NCBI RefSeq assembly: GCF_000429625.1
Contig: NZ_AUCF01000021.1
Coordinates: forward strand, 52,210 to 116,209
Source: Azospirillum halopraeferens DSM 3675
GTDB lineage: Bacteria > Pseudomonadota > Alphaproteobacteria > Azospirillales > Azospirillaceae
Length of the DNA stretch: 64,000 nucleotides
Direction: 5' to 3'
Shown here: positions 8,286 to 17,512 of the stretch, in pieces
How positions within the stretch are numbered: position 1 is the first letter of the stretch
Layout: each line of letters starts with the position of its first letter
Made by a program: the position numbers and the translations under genes
The notes under the pieces: model-generated
What the model was told of the DNA's origin: nothing
The model's database searches: none
What the model saw: the letters and a program-made list of their open reading frames with translations, nothing else

Positions 8286-8336
8286 CTGTGTTGACATTGT
8301 CAACACAGGTCTGTATACTCATTGTCAACACGTTGA
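8286..8336 (+). promoter_or_regulatory. TacAT promoter with two palindromic operators
   Basis: A near-consensus sigma-70 promoter, TTGACA (8291-8296), 17-bp spacer, TATACT (8314-8319), is embedded in a perfect 10-bp-arm palindrome CTGTGTTGAC-ATT-GTCAACACAG at 8286-8308. A second shorter palindrome TCAAC-AC-GTTGA lies at 8325-8336, just downstream of the expected transcription start. The arrangement suggests autorepression by the ribbon-helix-helix antitoxin encoded directly downstream. Confidence 0.8.
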
Positions 8337-8355
8337 TGGCAGAGGAGTCAGTCCA

Positions 8356-8649
8356 ATGACGGAGTATGCGTCCGACCGTTCGGACGACCGCTCTACCGTT
8401 ATCAATCTTCGCGCCCCGAAGCGGCAGAGGGATCTCGTTGATCGGGCCGCACAGATCCTCGGGAAGACACGCACCGACTTCATCCTGGAAGCGGCGTCCC
8501 GAGCGGCGGAAGAGGTGCTGCTTGACCAGCGCCTGTTTGATCTCGACGAGGAGCGGTATCGCAAGTTCATCGAACTCCTGGACGAACCGCCGCAGGAGAA
8601 TAAGAAACTTCAGACTCTGATGAGAAAGTCACCTCCATGGTCGACATAG
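8356..8649 (+). CDS. DUF1778 (TacA-type) antitoxin
   Basis: Ribbon-helix-helix antitoxin of 97 residues. The DNA-binding strand and helices are STVINLRAPKRQRDLVDRAAQILGKTRTDFI at about residues 13-43, matching the DUF1778 pattern. The C-terminal tail after residue 60 should wrap and inhibit the acetyltransferase toxin. The start at 8356 follows the strong promoter/operator by 20 bp. The coding region overlaps the toxin start by 13 bp, typical for TacAT modules. Confidence 0.92.
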   Translation: MTEYASDRSDDRSTVINLRAPKRQRDLVDRAAQILGKTRTDFILEAASRAAEEVLLDQRLFDLDEERYRKFIELLDEPPQENKKLQTLMRKSPPWST

Positions 8650-9155
8650 CAGACCCACGGCCGGGGCGGCTGTTAGCCCCGGTATCCCTGACAGCATCAC
8701 ATAACACCCTCCCGTTTCGCAGCGGTGCTCCGTCCCTGGACGCGTGGCTCCACGAGTGGGCCCTTCCCAACCAGCGCTCCGGCGCTTCGCGAACCTACGT
8801 CATCTGCGACGGTGACGTCGTTCGCGGCTATTACGCTCTCGCTACCGGGGCGGTTCGGCGTGCCGACGCCGCCGGTCCGGTGCGGCGGCAGATGCCCGAC
8901 CCCGTCCCTGTGCTACTCCTCGGTCGCCTTGCGGTCGACCTCTCGCATCAGGGGCAGGGCAACGGCGCAGTCCTCCTCCAGGACGCGCTGAAACGCTGCC
9001 TGCAGGTTGCCGACACCGTCGGCGTGCGCGCCGTGCTCGTCCACGCCATCGACGACCGGGCAGCCGCTTTCTACCGCCAATACGGCTTCCGGCCATCGCC
9101 CGTCGGCGAATGGACGCTGATGGTCACCATCGACGCCATCCGCGCCAGCCTCTGA
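8637..9155 (+). CDS. TacT-type GNAT acetyltransferase toxin
   Basis: GNAT-fold toxin of 172 residues that, in its family, acetylates aminoacyl-tRNA and blocks translation. Visible landmarks are FRSGAPSLDAWLHEWALPNQRSG near the N-terminus, the acetyl-CoA loop LGRLAVDLSHQGQGNGAVLLQDAL (Q/RxxGxG/A pattern) near residues 98-121, and the late FYRQYGF motif containing the catalytic tyrosine near residue 144. All key segments appear intact. It overlaps the antitoxin by 13 bp. A bidirectional terminator follows, separating it from convergent lpxC. Confidence 0.92.
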   Translation: MVDIADPRPGRLLAPVSLTASHNTLPFRSGAPSLDAWLHEWALPNQRSGASRTYVICDGDVVRGYYALATGAVRRADAAGPVRRQMPDPVPVLLLGRLAVDLSHQGQGNGAVLLQDALKRCLQVADTVGVRAVLVHAIDDRAAAFYRQYGFRPSPVGEWTLMVTIDAIRASL

Positions 9156-9175
9156 AGCCGCCCCGTCAAACAAAT

Positions 9176-9203
9176 CGCCCTCCCCGATCGCTCGGGGAGG
9201 GCG
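9176..9203. terminator. Bidirectional terminator between tacT and lpxC
   Basis: Perfect 12-bp arms CGCCCTCCCCGA and TCGGGGAGGGCG with a 4-nt loop lie midway between the convergent stops of the toxin gene (9155) and lpxC (9231). Short T-rich stretches sit on the exit side in both directions. Confidence 0.85.
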
Positions 9204-9230
9204 TCTTGCAGTTTGGGGAGGAGAGACGGA

Positions 9231-10166
9231 TCAGGCAACGGCCCGCGCCGGGCAATCGCTCCAGGCCGGCAGGATGGCGGCCGGGATGTCGTAGCACCAG
9301 GCGGAACGGTCGGCGAACAGCGCGTGCAGCAGCTTGTTGTTCAGGGCGTGGCTGGACCGGCAGCCGTGGAAGTGGCCGATGATCGGCGCGCCGGCCAGGT
9401 AGAGGTCGCCCACGGCGTCCAGGATCTTGTGGCGCACGAACTCGTCCTCGAAGCGCAGGCCGTCCTCGTTGAGGACGCGGTCGCGGTCGATGACGATGGC
9501 GTTGTCCAGCGAGCCGCCCAGCGCCAGGCCGGCCCGGCGCATGGCGTCCACCTCGTGCAGGAAGCCGAAGGTGCGGGCGCGGGCGATGGACTCGGCGAAC
9601 GAGCCGGGGACCAGGTCGAAGCTGGCGGTCTGGCGGGCCACCACCGCGTTGTCGAAGTCGATCTCGAAGCTGTAGGTCGTGCCCTCGCCGGGGACCAGGC
9701 TGGCAACCTTCGACCCCTCGGTCACGTAGACCGGCTTCAGGATGCGGATGGCACGGCGGGGGGCCGCCTGCTCCAGACGGCCGGCGCGCTCGATCATCGC
9801 CACGAAGGGGGCCGAGCTGCCGTCCATGATCGGCACCTCGCCGGCGTCGATGCGCACCTCGGCGTTGTCGATGCCGCAACCGGCCAGCGCCGCCATCAGG
9901 TGTTCCACGGTGCCGACCGTGTTGCGGTCGGCGTTGGCGATCACCGAGCACAGGCGGCTGTCGGCCACCGCGTCCCAGGCCGCCGGGATCAGCGCCGCGT
10001 CGCCCCGCTTGTCGGTGCGGATGAAGGTGATGCCCGTGCCGGCGTCAGCCGGCGCGATGGTCAGGCGCACCGTGGAGCCGGAGTGCAGGCCGATGCCGCT
10101 GGTGTGAATGGCGCTCCTCAGCGTGTGCTGGAACAGCCCGTTGGAGGTGGCGCGGATGTGGGTCAC
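9231..10166 (-). CDS. lpxC: UDP-3-O-acyl-N-acetylglucosamine deacetylase
   Basis: LpxC catalyses the committed Zn-dependent deacetylation in lipid A synthesis. The 311-residue length fits the family. Landmarks are IHTSGIGLHSG near the start, VEHLMAALAGCGIDNAEV with a zinc-binding histidine, and RHKILDAVGDLYLAG with the second His and the Asp ligand, followed by GHFHGCRSSHALNNKLLHAL. I chose the GTG at 10166 because GAGCAGGTAA stands at ribosome-site distance; a longer N-terminal reading would add a low-complexity Arg/Pro stretch. It is the last gene of the dcw cluster, downstream of ftsZ, and convergent with tacT. Confidence 0.93.
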   Translation of the reverse strand: MTHIRATSNGLFQHTLRSAIHTSGIGLHSGSTVRLTIAPADAGTGITFIRTDKRGDAALIPAAWDAVADSRLCSVIANADRNTVGTVEHLMAALAGCGIDNAEVRIDAGEVPIMDGSSAPFVAMIERAGRLEQAAPRRAIRILKPVYVTEGSKVASLVPGEGTTYSFEIDFDNAVVARQTASFDLVPGSFAESIARARTFGFLHEVDAMRRAGLALGGSLDNAIVIDRDRVLNEDGLRFEDEFVRHKILDAVGDLYLAGAPIIGHFHGCRSSHALNNKLLHALFADRSAWCYDIPAAILPAWSDCPARAVA

Positions 10167-10383
10167 GGCGTTTACCTGCTCTTGTCGTCGGGAGTGTCCG
10201 CGTCCGCCGGTGTCTCCGGTCCGGCGGGCGGGCGGCCGCACCGGGGCACGACCACGCTTACGAGGTAACATCGGGGGCGGGAGAGGACAAATCACTCTTT
10301 ATTACGAAATGTTGCAGGTCCCGCAGGGGTGCGCGGCGAAGGAGAATGTCGGTTCCGCGTACAATAAATGGGACAACGAAAAA

Positions 10384-10414
10384 ACCTCCGGAGGCGCCGG
10401 GGCGCTCCGGAGGT
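10384..10414 (-). terminator. Rho-independent terminator after ftsZ
   Basis: On the minus strand, perfect arms ACCTCCGGAG and CTCCGGAGGT are followed by a run of T (A-run at 10379-10384 on plus). It lies 80 bp past the ftsZ stop and before lpxC, so lpxC probably has its own promoter in 10167-10380. Confidence 0.85.
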
Positions 10415-10438
10415 CAAGTCAAAGGGAAGGTTGTGCTC

Positions 10439-10475
10439 GACCCGCCGGCACCGGGTGGCCGGTGCCGGCGGGGTC
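10439..10475 (-). terminator. Second GC-rich hairpin after ftsZ
   Basis: GCCGGCACCGG (10444-10454) pairs with CCGGTGCCGGC (10459-10469) around a GTGG loop, with GACCC/GGGTC extending the stem. It stands between the ftsZ stop and the T-tract terminator and may protect the mRNA 3' end or back up termination. Confidence 0.55.
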
Positions 10476-10495
10476 CTTTGGAGGAAGGACCTCGG

Positions 10496-12190
10496 TCAGT
10501 TGGCCTGGCGGCGCAGGAACGCCGGGATGTCCAGCACGTCCTCGTCGTGCGGGGCCATCTTCGGCTGCGCCGTGGCCTCGATGCCGATGCGCGGCGGCTG
10601 CTGGGCAGCGGCCGGAGCGGCGGCGGAAACCGCGGGGGCGGCGGGGGCATGGACCGTCGGAGCGGCCGCAGGCGCCTCGGGGGTGTCGTCCCGGCGGCGG
10701 CCCAGGCCGGTCACCAGGTTGAACAGCGACATGCGCTTGCGGCCGGCGTCCGCCGCCTCGGGCACGGGGGCCGGGGCGGGGGCGGGACCGGCGGTCAGCG
10801 TCGGGCGCGGGCCGGGATCGACCGGCTTGGGCGCGATGAAGTGGCCGTCACGGCGCTCCGCCGTCACCGGGCCGGCGGCCGGGCGGGGCTGGGCGGCGGC
10901 CGGCTGCTCCACCTGGACCGCCGGGGCGGGCTGCGGCGCCGGCTCCGCGGGAGCGGCGGCGTAGCCCTGGACCGGCGCCGCCTCGGGCTGTGCCAGCGGG
11001 GCTTCCAGCGCGTAGGCGGTGGCGGCGGTGGTGATCGGCTGGTTCTTCAGGGGCTGTGCCGACGCGGTGGCGGTCATGGCGCCGGTCGCGGCCGGAGCCG
11101 CCGGGGCGGTCGCGGTGGCGGCCGGAGCGGCGGCGGCCAGGCCGGGGATGCCGCCCGGCTTGCGGGTGCGGTCGGAGACCACCGACAGGCTGACCGGCTG
11201 GGCCGGGCGCGGTGCGGCCATGGCGGCGGCGTCGATGCCGGTGGCGACCACCGACACGCGCATGGTGCCTTCCATGGAGCTGTCGAAGGTCGAGCCGAAG
11301 ATGATGTTGGCGTCGGGGTCGACCTCGTCGCGGATGCGGTTGGCCGCCTCGTCGACCTCGAACAGGGTCATGTCATAGCCGCCGGTGATGTTGATGAGGA
11401 CGCCGCGTGCCCCCTTCATCGACACGTCGTCCAGCAGCGGGTTGGAGATGGCCGCCTCCGCCGCCTCGATGGCGCGGCGCTCACCGGTCGCCTCGCCGGT
11501 GCCCATCATCGCCTTGCCCATCTCGGTCATGACCGAGCGGATGTCGGCGAAGTCCAGGTTGATCAGGCCGGGCATGACCATCAGGTCGGTCACGCCGCGC
11601 ACGCCGGAATGCAGCACGTCGTCGGCCATCTTGAAGGCGTCCGCGAAGGTCGTCTTCTCGTTGGCGATGCGGAACAGGTTCTGGTTGGGGATGATGATCA
11701 GGGTATCGACGTACTGCTGCAGCTCGGCGATGCCCTGTTCGGCCAGCCGCATGCGGTGGGCGCCCTCGAAGTGGAAGGGCTTGGTCACCACGCCGACGGT
11801 CAGCAGGCCGCGCTCGCGCGCACACCGGGCGATCACCGGTGCGGCACCGGTGCCCGTGCCACCGCCCATGCCGGCGGTGATGAACACCATGTTCGCCCCT
11901 TCCAGGTGCTGGGCGATCTCCTCCATCTGCTCCTCGGCGGCGGCGCGGCCGACGTCGGGCTTGGAGCCGGCGCCCAGACCGCGGGTCACCGTGTTGCCGA
12001 GCTGGATGCACTTCTCCGCCAGGCTGCCCTTCAGCGCCTGCGCGTCGGTGTTGCCCACGACGAAGTCGACCCCCTCCAGGTTCGACTTGATCATGTTGTT
12101 GACGGCGTTGCCGCCGGCGCCGCCGACGCCGAAGACGGTGATGCGCGGCTTCAGTTCGGGCTCGATCTGGGGAATGCTGACGTTGATCAT
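10496..12190 (-). CDS. ftsZ: Cell division protein FtsZ
   Basis: Tubulin-like GTPase that forms the Z-ring at mid-cell. The GTPase domain covers about residues 10-320, with [12 protein letters not shown] near the start, the tubulin signature [10 protein letters not shown] near residues 105-114, and the T7-loop region [11 protein letters not shown] near 205. After residue 320 comes a long Ala/Pro-rich linker (about 220 residues), as in Rhodospirillales, ending in the conserved C-terminal peptide [12 protein letters not shown] that binds FtsA. The start at 12190 has a strong GGAGG site 5 bp upstream. It follows ftsA by 179 bp, room for its own promoter. Confidence 0.97.
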   Translation of the reverse strand: MINVSIPQIEPELKPRITVFGVGGAGGNAVNNMIKSNLEGVDFVVGNTDAQALKGSLAEKCIQLGNTVTRGLGAGSKPDVGRAAAEEQMEEIAQHLEGANMVFITAGMGGGTGTGAAPVIARCARERGLLTVGVVTKPFHFEGAHRMRLAEQGIAELQQYVDTLIIIPNQNLFRIANEKTTFADAFKMADDVLHSGVRGVTDLMVMPGLINLDFADIRSVMTEMGKAMMGTGEATGERRAIEAAEAAISNPLLDDVSMKGARGVLINITGGYDMTLFEVDEAANRIRDEVDPDANIIFGSTFDSSMEGTMRVSVVATGIDAAAMAAPRPAQPVSLSVVSDRTRKPGGIPGLAAAAPAATATAPAAPAATGAMTATASAQPLKNQPITTAATAYALEAPLAQPEAAPVQGYAAAPAEPAPQPAPAVQVEQPAAAQPRPAAGPVTAERRDGHFIAPKPVDPGPRPTLTAGPAPAPAPVPEAADAGRKRMSLFNLVTGLGRRRDDTPEAPAAAPTVHAPAAPAVSAAAPAAAQQPPRIGIEATAQPKMAPHDEDVLDIPAFLRRQAN

Positions 12191-12369
12191 GTTAGCCTCC
12201 ACAACCTTCCAATTTCGTTTGTCGCTCTATCGTCGATTCGCCGGTTGGTTCCGGCAGAGGTGCTAAGGCGTCTTCCGGCAGGACCGCCCCCGCCGCTCCA
12301 TCCCCTTGCGTCCGGGGGACGCAAGAGGCGGCGGGGGACTGAAAAACGCGTTGGGGTCGGGGATCACCA

Positions 12370-13644
12370 TCACAGGTTCTCCCTCAGCCACAGGCCGACG
12401 CGCCCCCACAGGCCCGAAGCGTGCGCGGTCTCGTGACCGGACACGGGCAGCTCGGCGGGGTGGCGGACGGCGTGGATCAGCAGGCCGGCGGCCGTCGAAA
12501 AGGCCGGACCGCCGGCGGCGTCGGCCAGTCCGGCGATGCGGGTCGGCCGGCCGGGCCGTACCTGTTTGTCGAGGATGAGCTGGGCCAGCTCGCGCGTGCC
12601 GGGAAGCTGGCTCGCCCCGCCGGTCAGCACGACGCGCCGCCCCGCCAGCTTGGCGAAGCCCGATTGCTCCAGGCGCGAGCGCACCAGCTCGAAGATCTCC
12701 TCCAGGCGCGGCTGGACGATGCGCACCAGCAGGGAGCGGGGCACCTGGTTGGCGCTGCCGCGCTCCTCCTCGCCGACCTGGGGCACCTCGATCATCTCCC
12801 GCTCGTCGGCGGCGCTGGCCATGGCGCTGCCGTACAGCGTCTTCATGCGCTCGGCGTGGACGACCGGGGTGGTCAGGCCGCGGGCGATGTCGTTGGTGAC
12901 GTGGCCGCCGCCCACGGGGATGCAGTCGGTCCACACCATGTTGCCTTCGAAGAAGACCGAAATGGTGGTGGTCCCGCCGCCCATGTCGATGCAGGCGACC
13001 CCCAGCTCCATCTCATCCTCCACCAGGCAGGCGAGGCCGGAGGCGTAGGGGCTGACCACCTGCGCCTCGATGTCGAGATGGCAGCGGGCGACGCAGGTGT
13101 GCAGGTTGCGCACCGCACCGGCCGACGCGGTGATGACGTGGACCTGGACGCCCAGCCGGTCGCCGTACATGCCCCGGGGATCGCGGATGCCGCGGTTGCC
13201 GTCCAGCATGAAGCCGACGGGAATGGCGTGGATCAGCGCCTGGTCGGGGCCGATCTGCAACGCGCGGGCGTGCGCCAGGGCCCGCCGCACGTCGCTGTCC
13301 GTCACCTCCTGCCCCGGCGCCGACACCTCGGCGTTGAAGGCGTGGGAGGTGGGATAGCCGCCGGACACGTTGACGACGATGTCGCGGATCGTCTCGCCGG
13401 CCATCTGCTCGGCCGCGTGGACGGCGGCGCCGATGGAGGTCTCGGCCGCTTCCATGTCGATGATGGCGCCGGCCCGCACGCCGGCGGCGAGCTGGTGGCC
13501 CATGCCGATCACGCGCACCGTGCCGGCGTCCTCCACCCGCGCGATGAAGCAGCACACCTTGGTGGAGCCGACGTCCAGCGCCGCGACGATGCCGCCGCGG
13601 GTCGGGCGCTTCGGCTTCTTGCCGCCGCTGAACCCCATCGTCAA
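12370..13644 (-). CDS. ftsA: Cell division protein FtsA
   Basis: Actin-like ATPase that tethers FtsZ to the membrane. The phosphate-1 loop is VAALDVGSTKVCCFIARV near residue 20, and ACIDMGGGTTTISVFFEG is the phosphate-2 loop near residue 215. VVLTGGASQLPG near residue 345 is the adenosine motif. The C-terminus LWGRVGLWLREN is an amphipathic helix suited to membrane attachment. Length 424 is normal. ATG 13644 or 13638 (two codons apart) could be used. It lies between ftsQ (22 bp upstream) and ftsZ. Confidence 0.96.
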   Translation of the reverse strand: MTMGFSGGKKPKRPTRGGIVAALDVGSTKVCCFIARVEDAGTVRVIGMGHQLAAGVRAGAIIDMEAAETSIGAAVHAAEQMAGETIRDIVVNVSGGYPTSHAFNAEVSAPGQEVTDSDVRRALAHARALQIGPDQALIHAIPVGFMLDGNRGIRDPRGMYGDRLGVQVHVITASAGAVRNLHTCVARCHLDIEAQVVSPYASGLACLVEDEMELGVACIDMGGGTTTISVFFEGNMVWTDCIPVGGGHVTNDIARGLTTPVVHAERMKTLYGSAMASAADEREMIEVPQVGEEERGSANQVPRSLLVRIVQPRLEEIFELVRSRLEQSGFAKLAGRRVVLTGGASQLPGTRELAQLILDKQVRPGRPTRIAGLADAAGGPAFSTAAGLLIHAVRHPAELPVSGHETAHASGLWGRVGLWLRENL

Positions 13645-13666
13645 ATCCCCCTGGCCTCGTTGACGC

Positions 13667-14599
13667 TCATGTCCTGTTCCCCGCCTTCTTCTTCTTGGCG
13701 GAGTCGTCGGGCACCGCCGCCGTCGGGGTCAGCAGGACCACCCGGTCCGGCACCCGCATATCCACGGCGACGATGTCGCGGTCAAGCACCCCGTTCTGCG
13801 CATCCATCTCGGCGAGGTGGTGGAGCGCACCTTCCATGTCCTCTTCCGGCAGCTTGACCAGCACGCCGTTGTTCAGCGTCAGGTCCCAGCGGCGGTCGCT
13901 GACCCGGGTGGCGGCGGCGACGCGCCGGTGCAGGGTCGGCACCTTTTCCAGCGCCGCGAGCAGGCCCGGCACCCGGTCCGGGGCGTTGGCGCCCACCACG
14001 TGGGGCAGCGTCTCGATGCGGGTGTTGCCGCGGCTGGCCATCTCCACCGCGTCGGCCAGCGGCCGGCCGTCGCGGTCGATGACGGTCAGCCGGCGGTCGT
14101 GCTGCCAGATCGCCATGGGGTGGCGCTCGGTCAGGCGGATGAACAGGATGTCGGGCAGGCGCCGCTCCACCGAGGCGGCGGCGACCCAGGGCAGAGCCTC
14201 CAGCCGCTCCTTCGCGGCGACCAGGTCGATGTTCAGGATGGGGTCGCCGCGGTTGATGCCCAGCGCCCGCAGGATCGCCTCCGGCTCGGTCTCCTCGCGG
14301 CCGTCCACCACCACGTCGGCCAGGGCGAAGCCGGCCTCGGCGCTCAGCGCCACGGCGGCGTCGTGCACCCGGGCCGTGGCGGCCGAGAGGGTGCCGGCCT
14401 GCCACATCCAGAACGCGGCGGTGAACAGGCCGGCCACCGGCAGCAGCGCCAGGCCGGAGCGCAGCATCGGCCGCGTCCAGCGCGGCCAGGCGCGGCGGCG
14501 GTTGCCGCGCTGCGCCGCGTGCGCCATGGCGCGCGGCGGCGGCGGCATCTCGATGCGCGCGCGCGGGCGCGGCGCGGCGGAGGCGGTGCGGGCGGTCAT
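13667..14599 (-). CDS. ftsQ: Cell division protein FtsQ
   Basis: Divisome protein linking early and late components. A basic Pro-rich cytoplasmic tail is followed by one transmembrane segment (GLALLPVAGLFTAAFWMW, about residues 46-63). A POTRA domain comes next (EAGFALADVVVDGREETEPEAIL region), then the FtsQ domain with LPDILFIRLTERHPMAIWQ. The start at 14599 overlaps the stop of the preceding 44-codon ORF (ATGA). In most relatives ddl stands directly upstream; here it is absent. Confidence 0.94.
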   Translation of the reverse strand: MTARTASAAPRPRARIEMPPPPRAMAHAAQRGNRRRAWPRWTRPMLRSGLALLPVAGLFTAAFWMWQAGTLSAATARVHDAAVALSAEAGFALADVVVDGREETEPEAILRALGINRGDPILNIDLVAAKERLEALPWVAAASVERRLPDILFIRLTERHPMAIWQHDRRLTVIDRDGRPLADAVEMASRGNTRIETLPHVVGANAPDRVPGLLAALEKVPTLHRRVAAATRVSDRRWDLTLNNGVLVKLPEEDMEGALHHLAEMDAQNGVLDRDIVAVDMRVPDRVVLLTPTAAVPDDSAKKKKAGNRT

Positions 14600-14730
14600 C
14601 GGGCGATCTCCCGGCCGGGGCATGCGCGCAGCACGCCGGCCGCTCCGGCCGGGACCGCCGCCGGACGAGTCCGCCCGGCGCGGCCCCGGCCGCGGTGCGG
14701 CGGGATGGCGTGCGTGCGCGCGTCGATCAT
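14596..14730 (-). CDS. 44-codon ORF at the usual ddl position, unrecognised
   Basis: Small Arg/Pro-rich ORF beginning MIDARTHAIPPHRG. Both ends overlap neighbours in ATGA fashion: its start overlaps the 57-codon ORF stop (14727-14730) and its stop overlaps the ftsQ start (14596-14599). It has no similarity that I can see to D-Ala-D-Ala ligase. It could be a coupling ORF, a remnant of ddl, or chance in GC-rich DNA, but the chain of overlaps is notable. Confidence 0.35.
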   Translation of the reverse strand: MIDARTHAIPPHRGRGRAGRTRPAAVPAGAAGVLRACPGREIAR

Positions 14731-14900
14731 TGCGCGGCGTCCCGCCCGGGGCGGGCCATCAGCGGGTTGCGGCGCGGCGGCAGGTGGGGGCGGCGCGGCA
14801 CCGCCGGGCGGGATCGCTCCGCGACCGGGGCGACGGCCTCGTCCAGCAGGCGCTCGATGCGGTCGTCCGCACCGCCGTGAACCATGAACGCGCGTTCCAT
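14727..14900 (-). CDS. 57-codon ORF coupled to murB, unrecognised
   Basis: Begins MERAFMVHGGADDRIERLLD; the N-terminal 25 residues look like a genuine short helical protein, the rest is Arg/Pro-rich. Its ATG overlaps the murB stop (TGATG at 14898-14902), and its own stop overlaps the next small ORF. No function is proposed. It occupies the murB-ftsQ gap in which ddl is normally found. Confidence 0.45.
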   Translation of the reverse strand: MERAFMVHGGADDRIERLLDEAVAPVAERSRPAVPRRPHLPPRRNPLMARPGRDAAQ

Positions 14901-15817
14901 CACTCGACTCCCCTGGCAATGCCCAATCGCTTGATTTCCCATTCCAGTTCGACCCCGCAGGTCTCGCGCACGCGGCGGCGGACCTCCTCGCCCAGCGCCT
15001 CCAGATCGGCGGCGCTGGCGGCACCGAGGTTGAGCAGGAAGTTGCAGTGCTTCTCCGACACCTGCGCGTCGCCCATGCGCAGGCCGCGGCAGCCGGCTTC
15101 CTCGATGTACTGCCACGCCTTGCGGCCGCCCGGCGGGTTCTTGAACGTGGACCCGCCGGTGCGGGCGCGCACCGGCTGCGTCTCGCCGCGCTGACCGGCG
15201 ATCTCGGCCATGCGGCGCTGGATCTCGATCGGCTCGTCCTCATAGCCCTGCAGCATGGCGCCGACGAAGATCAGATCGTCGGGCACCGCCGTGCCGCGGT
15301 AGCGGAAGCCCATCGCCTCGGCCGAGAAGCTGTGGGCGTTGCCCCGGCGGTCCAGCGCCCGCGCCGACAGCAGCACGTCCTTGATCTCGCTGCCGTAGGC
15401 GCCGGCGTTCATGCGCACCGCACCGCCGATGGTGCCGGGGATGCCCGACAGGAACTCCAGCCCGGCCAGGCCGGCGTCACGGGCCACCGCCGCCACGTTC
15501 ACGTCCAGCGCCGCCGCCCCGGCGGCGATGGTGGTGCCCGCCACCTCCACCTCGGCAAAGGCGCGGCCAAGGCGCACGGTCACGCCGGGGATGCCGCCGT
15601 CGCGGATCAGCAGGTTGGACGCCACGCCCAGCACCGTCACCGGCACGTCGTCCGGCAGAGCGGTGAGGAACGCCGCGAGGTCGTCCGCGTCCTCGGGACG
15701 GAACAGCACCTCGGCCGGGCCGCCGACGCGGAACCAGGTGACGCTGGCCAGCGGCGCGTCGGCGGTCAGCCGGCCGCGGCACGCGGGCATTCGGTCGATG
15801 AGGCGGGGGTGGGTCAT
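14900..15817 (-). CDS. murB: UDP-N-acetylenolpyruvoylglucosamine reductase
   Basis: FAD/NADPH enzyme making UDP-MurNAc. Type I-like pattern: VTWFRVGGPAEVLFRPED near residue 27, the FAD-binding VLGVASNLLIRDGGIPGVTV near residue 62, LEFLSGIPGTIGGAVRMNAGAYG near residue 110, FRYRGTAVP near 170, and the catalytic serine in RTGGSTFKNPPG near residue 223. The catalytic Glu is probably in QVSEKHCNFLLN. Length 305 fits. The ATG at 15817 follows the murC stop by 14 bp. Confidence 0.95.
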   Translation of the reverse strand: MTHPRLIDRMPACRGRLTADAPLASVTWFRVGGPAEVLFRPEDADDLAAFLTALPDDVPVTVLGVASNLLIRDGGIPGVTVRLGRAFAEVEVAGTTIAAGAAALDVNVAAVARDAGLAGLEFLSGIPGTIGGAVRMNAGAYGSEIKDVLLSARALDRRGNAHSFSAEAMGFRYRGTAVPDDLIFVGAMLQGYEDEPIEIQRRMAEIAGQRGETQPVRARTGGSTFKNPPGGRKAWQYIEEAGCRGLRMGDAQVSEKHCNFLLNLGAASAADLEALGEEVRRRVRETCGVELEWEIKRLGIARGVE

Positions 15818-15831
15818 GGCCGGTTCCGTTC

Positions 15832-17256
15832 TCAGGCCGTCCGCCCGGCGGCGAACAGGGTGTCCAGCTCGGCCGGCAGGGCGTTCGCCCACTGGGTGAT
15901 GTTGCCGGCGCCCAGGCAGACCACCAGGTCGCCGGGACGGGCCAGGCCGCCGATGATGCCGGCCAGATCCTCCGCCCGGGCCAGCGGCACCACGTGGCGG
16001 TGGCCGTGCATGCGCAGACCCTCCACCAGGGCATCGCGGTCGATACCCTCGATGGGCGCCTCGCCGGCGGAGTAGACGTCGGCCACGACCACCGCGTCGG
16101 CGTCGTTGAAGCAGGTGCAGAACTCCTCGAACAGGCTGGCCAGGCGGGTGAAGCGGTGCGGCTGCACCACCGCGATGGTGCGCCCGGTGCCGGCGGTGCG
16201 CGCCGCCTTCAGCACGGCGGCGATCTCCACCGGGTGATGGCCGTAGTCGTCGATCACCGTGATGCCGTTGGAGATGCCGGTGCGGGTGAAGCGGCGCTTC
16301 ACGCCCGTGAACTTGGCCATGGCGCCGTGGATGACCTCGTCGCTCAGCCCCATCTCGTGGCCGACGGCGATGGCCGCCAGCGCGTTCTGCACGTTGTGGC
16401 CGCCGAACATGGGCATGCGGATGCGCGCCAGCCGGCGCGTCTCGCCGGTGTGGCGGTCGGACAGCAGGGCGTCGAAGATCGCCCCGTCGGTGCCGAGCGT
16501 CACGTCCACCGCGCGCACGTCCGCCTGGGGGGAGAAGCCGTAGGTGATGATCCGGCGGTCGGAGACGCGCGGGATCATCGCCTGCACCTCCGGATGGTCG
16601 ATGCACAGGGCGGCGAAGCCGTAGAAGGGGATGTTCTGGACGAAGGTGTCGAAGGCGTCCCGCTCGCGATCGAAGGTACCGTAGAAGTCCAGATGCTCGG
16701 GGTCCATGTTGGTGACCACGGCGATGCAGGCGGGCAGCTTGGTGAAGGTGCCGTCGCTCTCGTCCGCCTCGACCACCATCCAGTCGCCTTCGCCCAGCCG
16801 CGTGTTGGTGCCGTAGGCGTTGATGATGCCGCCGTTGATGACCGTGGGGTCGAGCCCCGCGTGCTCCAGCAGCGTGCCGATCATCGAGGTGGTGGTGGTC
16901 TTGCCGTGGGTGCCGCCGACGGCGATCGCCCATTTCAGGCGCATCAGCTCGCCCAGCATCTCGGCGCGGCGCACCACCGGGACCATGGCGTTGCGGGCGG
17001 CCACCACCTCGGGGTTGTCGCGCTTGACGGCGGAGGAGATCACCACCACCGCGGCGGAGCCCAGGTTGTCGGCCCGGTGACCGATCGCCACGGGAATGCC
17101 CAGCCCGCGCAGCCGCTTGACGTTGGCGTTGTCGGCGATGTCGGAGCCCTGGACGGCGTAGCCCAGGTTCTTCAGCACCTCGGCGATGCCGGACATGCCG
17201 ATGCCGCCGATGCCGACGAAATGGATCGTACCGATGGTCAGGGGAAGCGCGCGCAT
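15832..17256 (-). CDS. murC: UDP-N-acetylmuramate--L-alanine ligase
   Basis: First amino-acid ligase of peptidoglycan precursor synthesis, cytoplasmic. The N-terminal UDP-binding domain has [18 protein letters not shown]. The central ATP site is [15 protein letters not shown] near residues 113-127, and [11 protein letters not shown] marks the ligase fold near 185. The C-terminal domain contains [16 protein letters not shown] near residue 333. All are MurC-specific. Length 474 is typical. An 84-codon ORF separates it from murG. Confidence 0.97.
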   Translation of the reverse strand: MRALPLTIGTIHFVGIGGIGMSGIAEVLKNLGYAVQGSDIADNANVKRLRGLGIPVAIGHRADNLGSAAVVVISSAVKRDNPEVVAARNAMVPVVRRAEMLGELMRLKWAIAVGGTHGKTTTTSMIGTLLEHAGLDPTVINGGIINAYGTNTRLGEGDWMVVEADESDGTFTKLPACIAVVTNMDPEHLDFYGTFDRERDAFDTFVQNIPFYGFAALCIDHPEVQAMIPRVSDRRIITYGFSPQADVRAVDVTLGTDGAIFDALLSDRHTGETRRLARIRMPMFGGHNVQNALAAIAVGHEMGLSDEVIHGAMAKFTGVKRRFTRTGISNGITVIDDYGHHPVEIAAVLKAARTAGTGRTIAVVQPHRFTRLASLFEEFCTCFNDADAVVVADVYSAGEAPIEGIDRDALVEGLRMHGHRHVVPLARAEDLAGIIGGLARPGDLVVCLGAGNITQWANALPAELDTLFAAGRTA

Positions 17257-17257
17257 G

Positions 17258-17512
17258 TCAGCGGGATCCTCGGCGAAGCATTAGGCTCAGGGTGGCGTCG
17301 ACCGACTCGTCGGACAGGCGCAGGGGCAGAGGCACCGCCCCGGTCATCACATGCAGGCGGTCGCGCAGGAAGCCGGTCGACGCGATCGCGCGCGGCAGCA
17401 GCGGGCAATCCGGCCGCCGGCTCCACTGTCCTTCGGAGCGGGTCAGCTCCGCCGGCCAGTCGCACAGCGATCGGGCGCTGCGGCGCGTGATGTGGCGCAT
17501 GGCTTGCTTCAT
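17258..17512 (-). CDS. 84-codon ORF between murG and murC, unknown function
   Basis: Starts [16 protein letters not shown]. Its ATG overlaps the murG stop (ATGA, 17509-17512) and its stop lies just before the murC start, so it would be translated with the cluster. The middle ([22 protein letters not shown]) resembles no domain I recognise. The tight spacing and reasonable composition favour a real small protein over chance, but there is no functional clue. Confidence 0.55.
   Translation of the reverse strand: MKQAMRHITRRSARSLCDWPAELTRSEGQWSRRPDCPLLPRAIASTGFLRDRLHVMTGAVPLPLRLSDESVDATLSLMLRRGSR

Noticed and set aside
10346..12436. Plus-strand open frame of 696 codons
   Set aside because: Antisense to ftsZ and its linker; Gly/Arg/Val repeats come from the complementary Ala/Pro codons.
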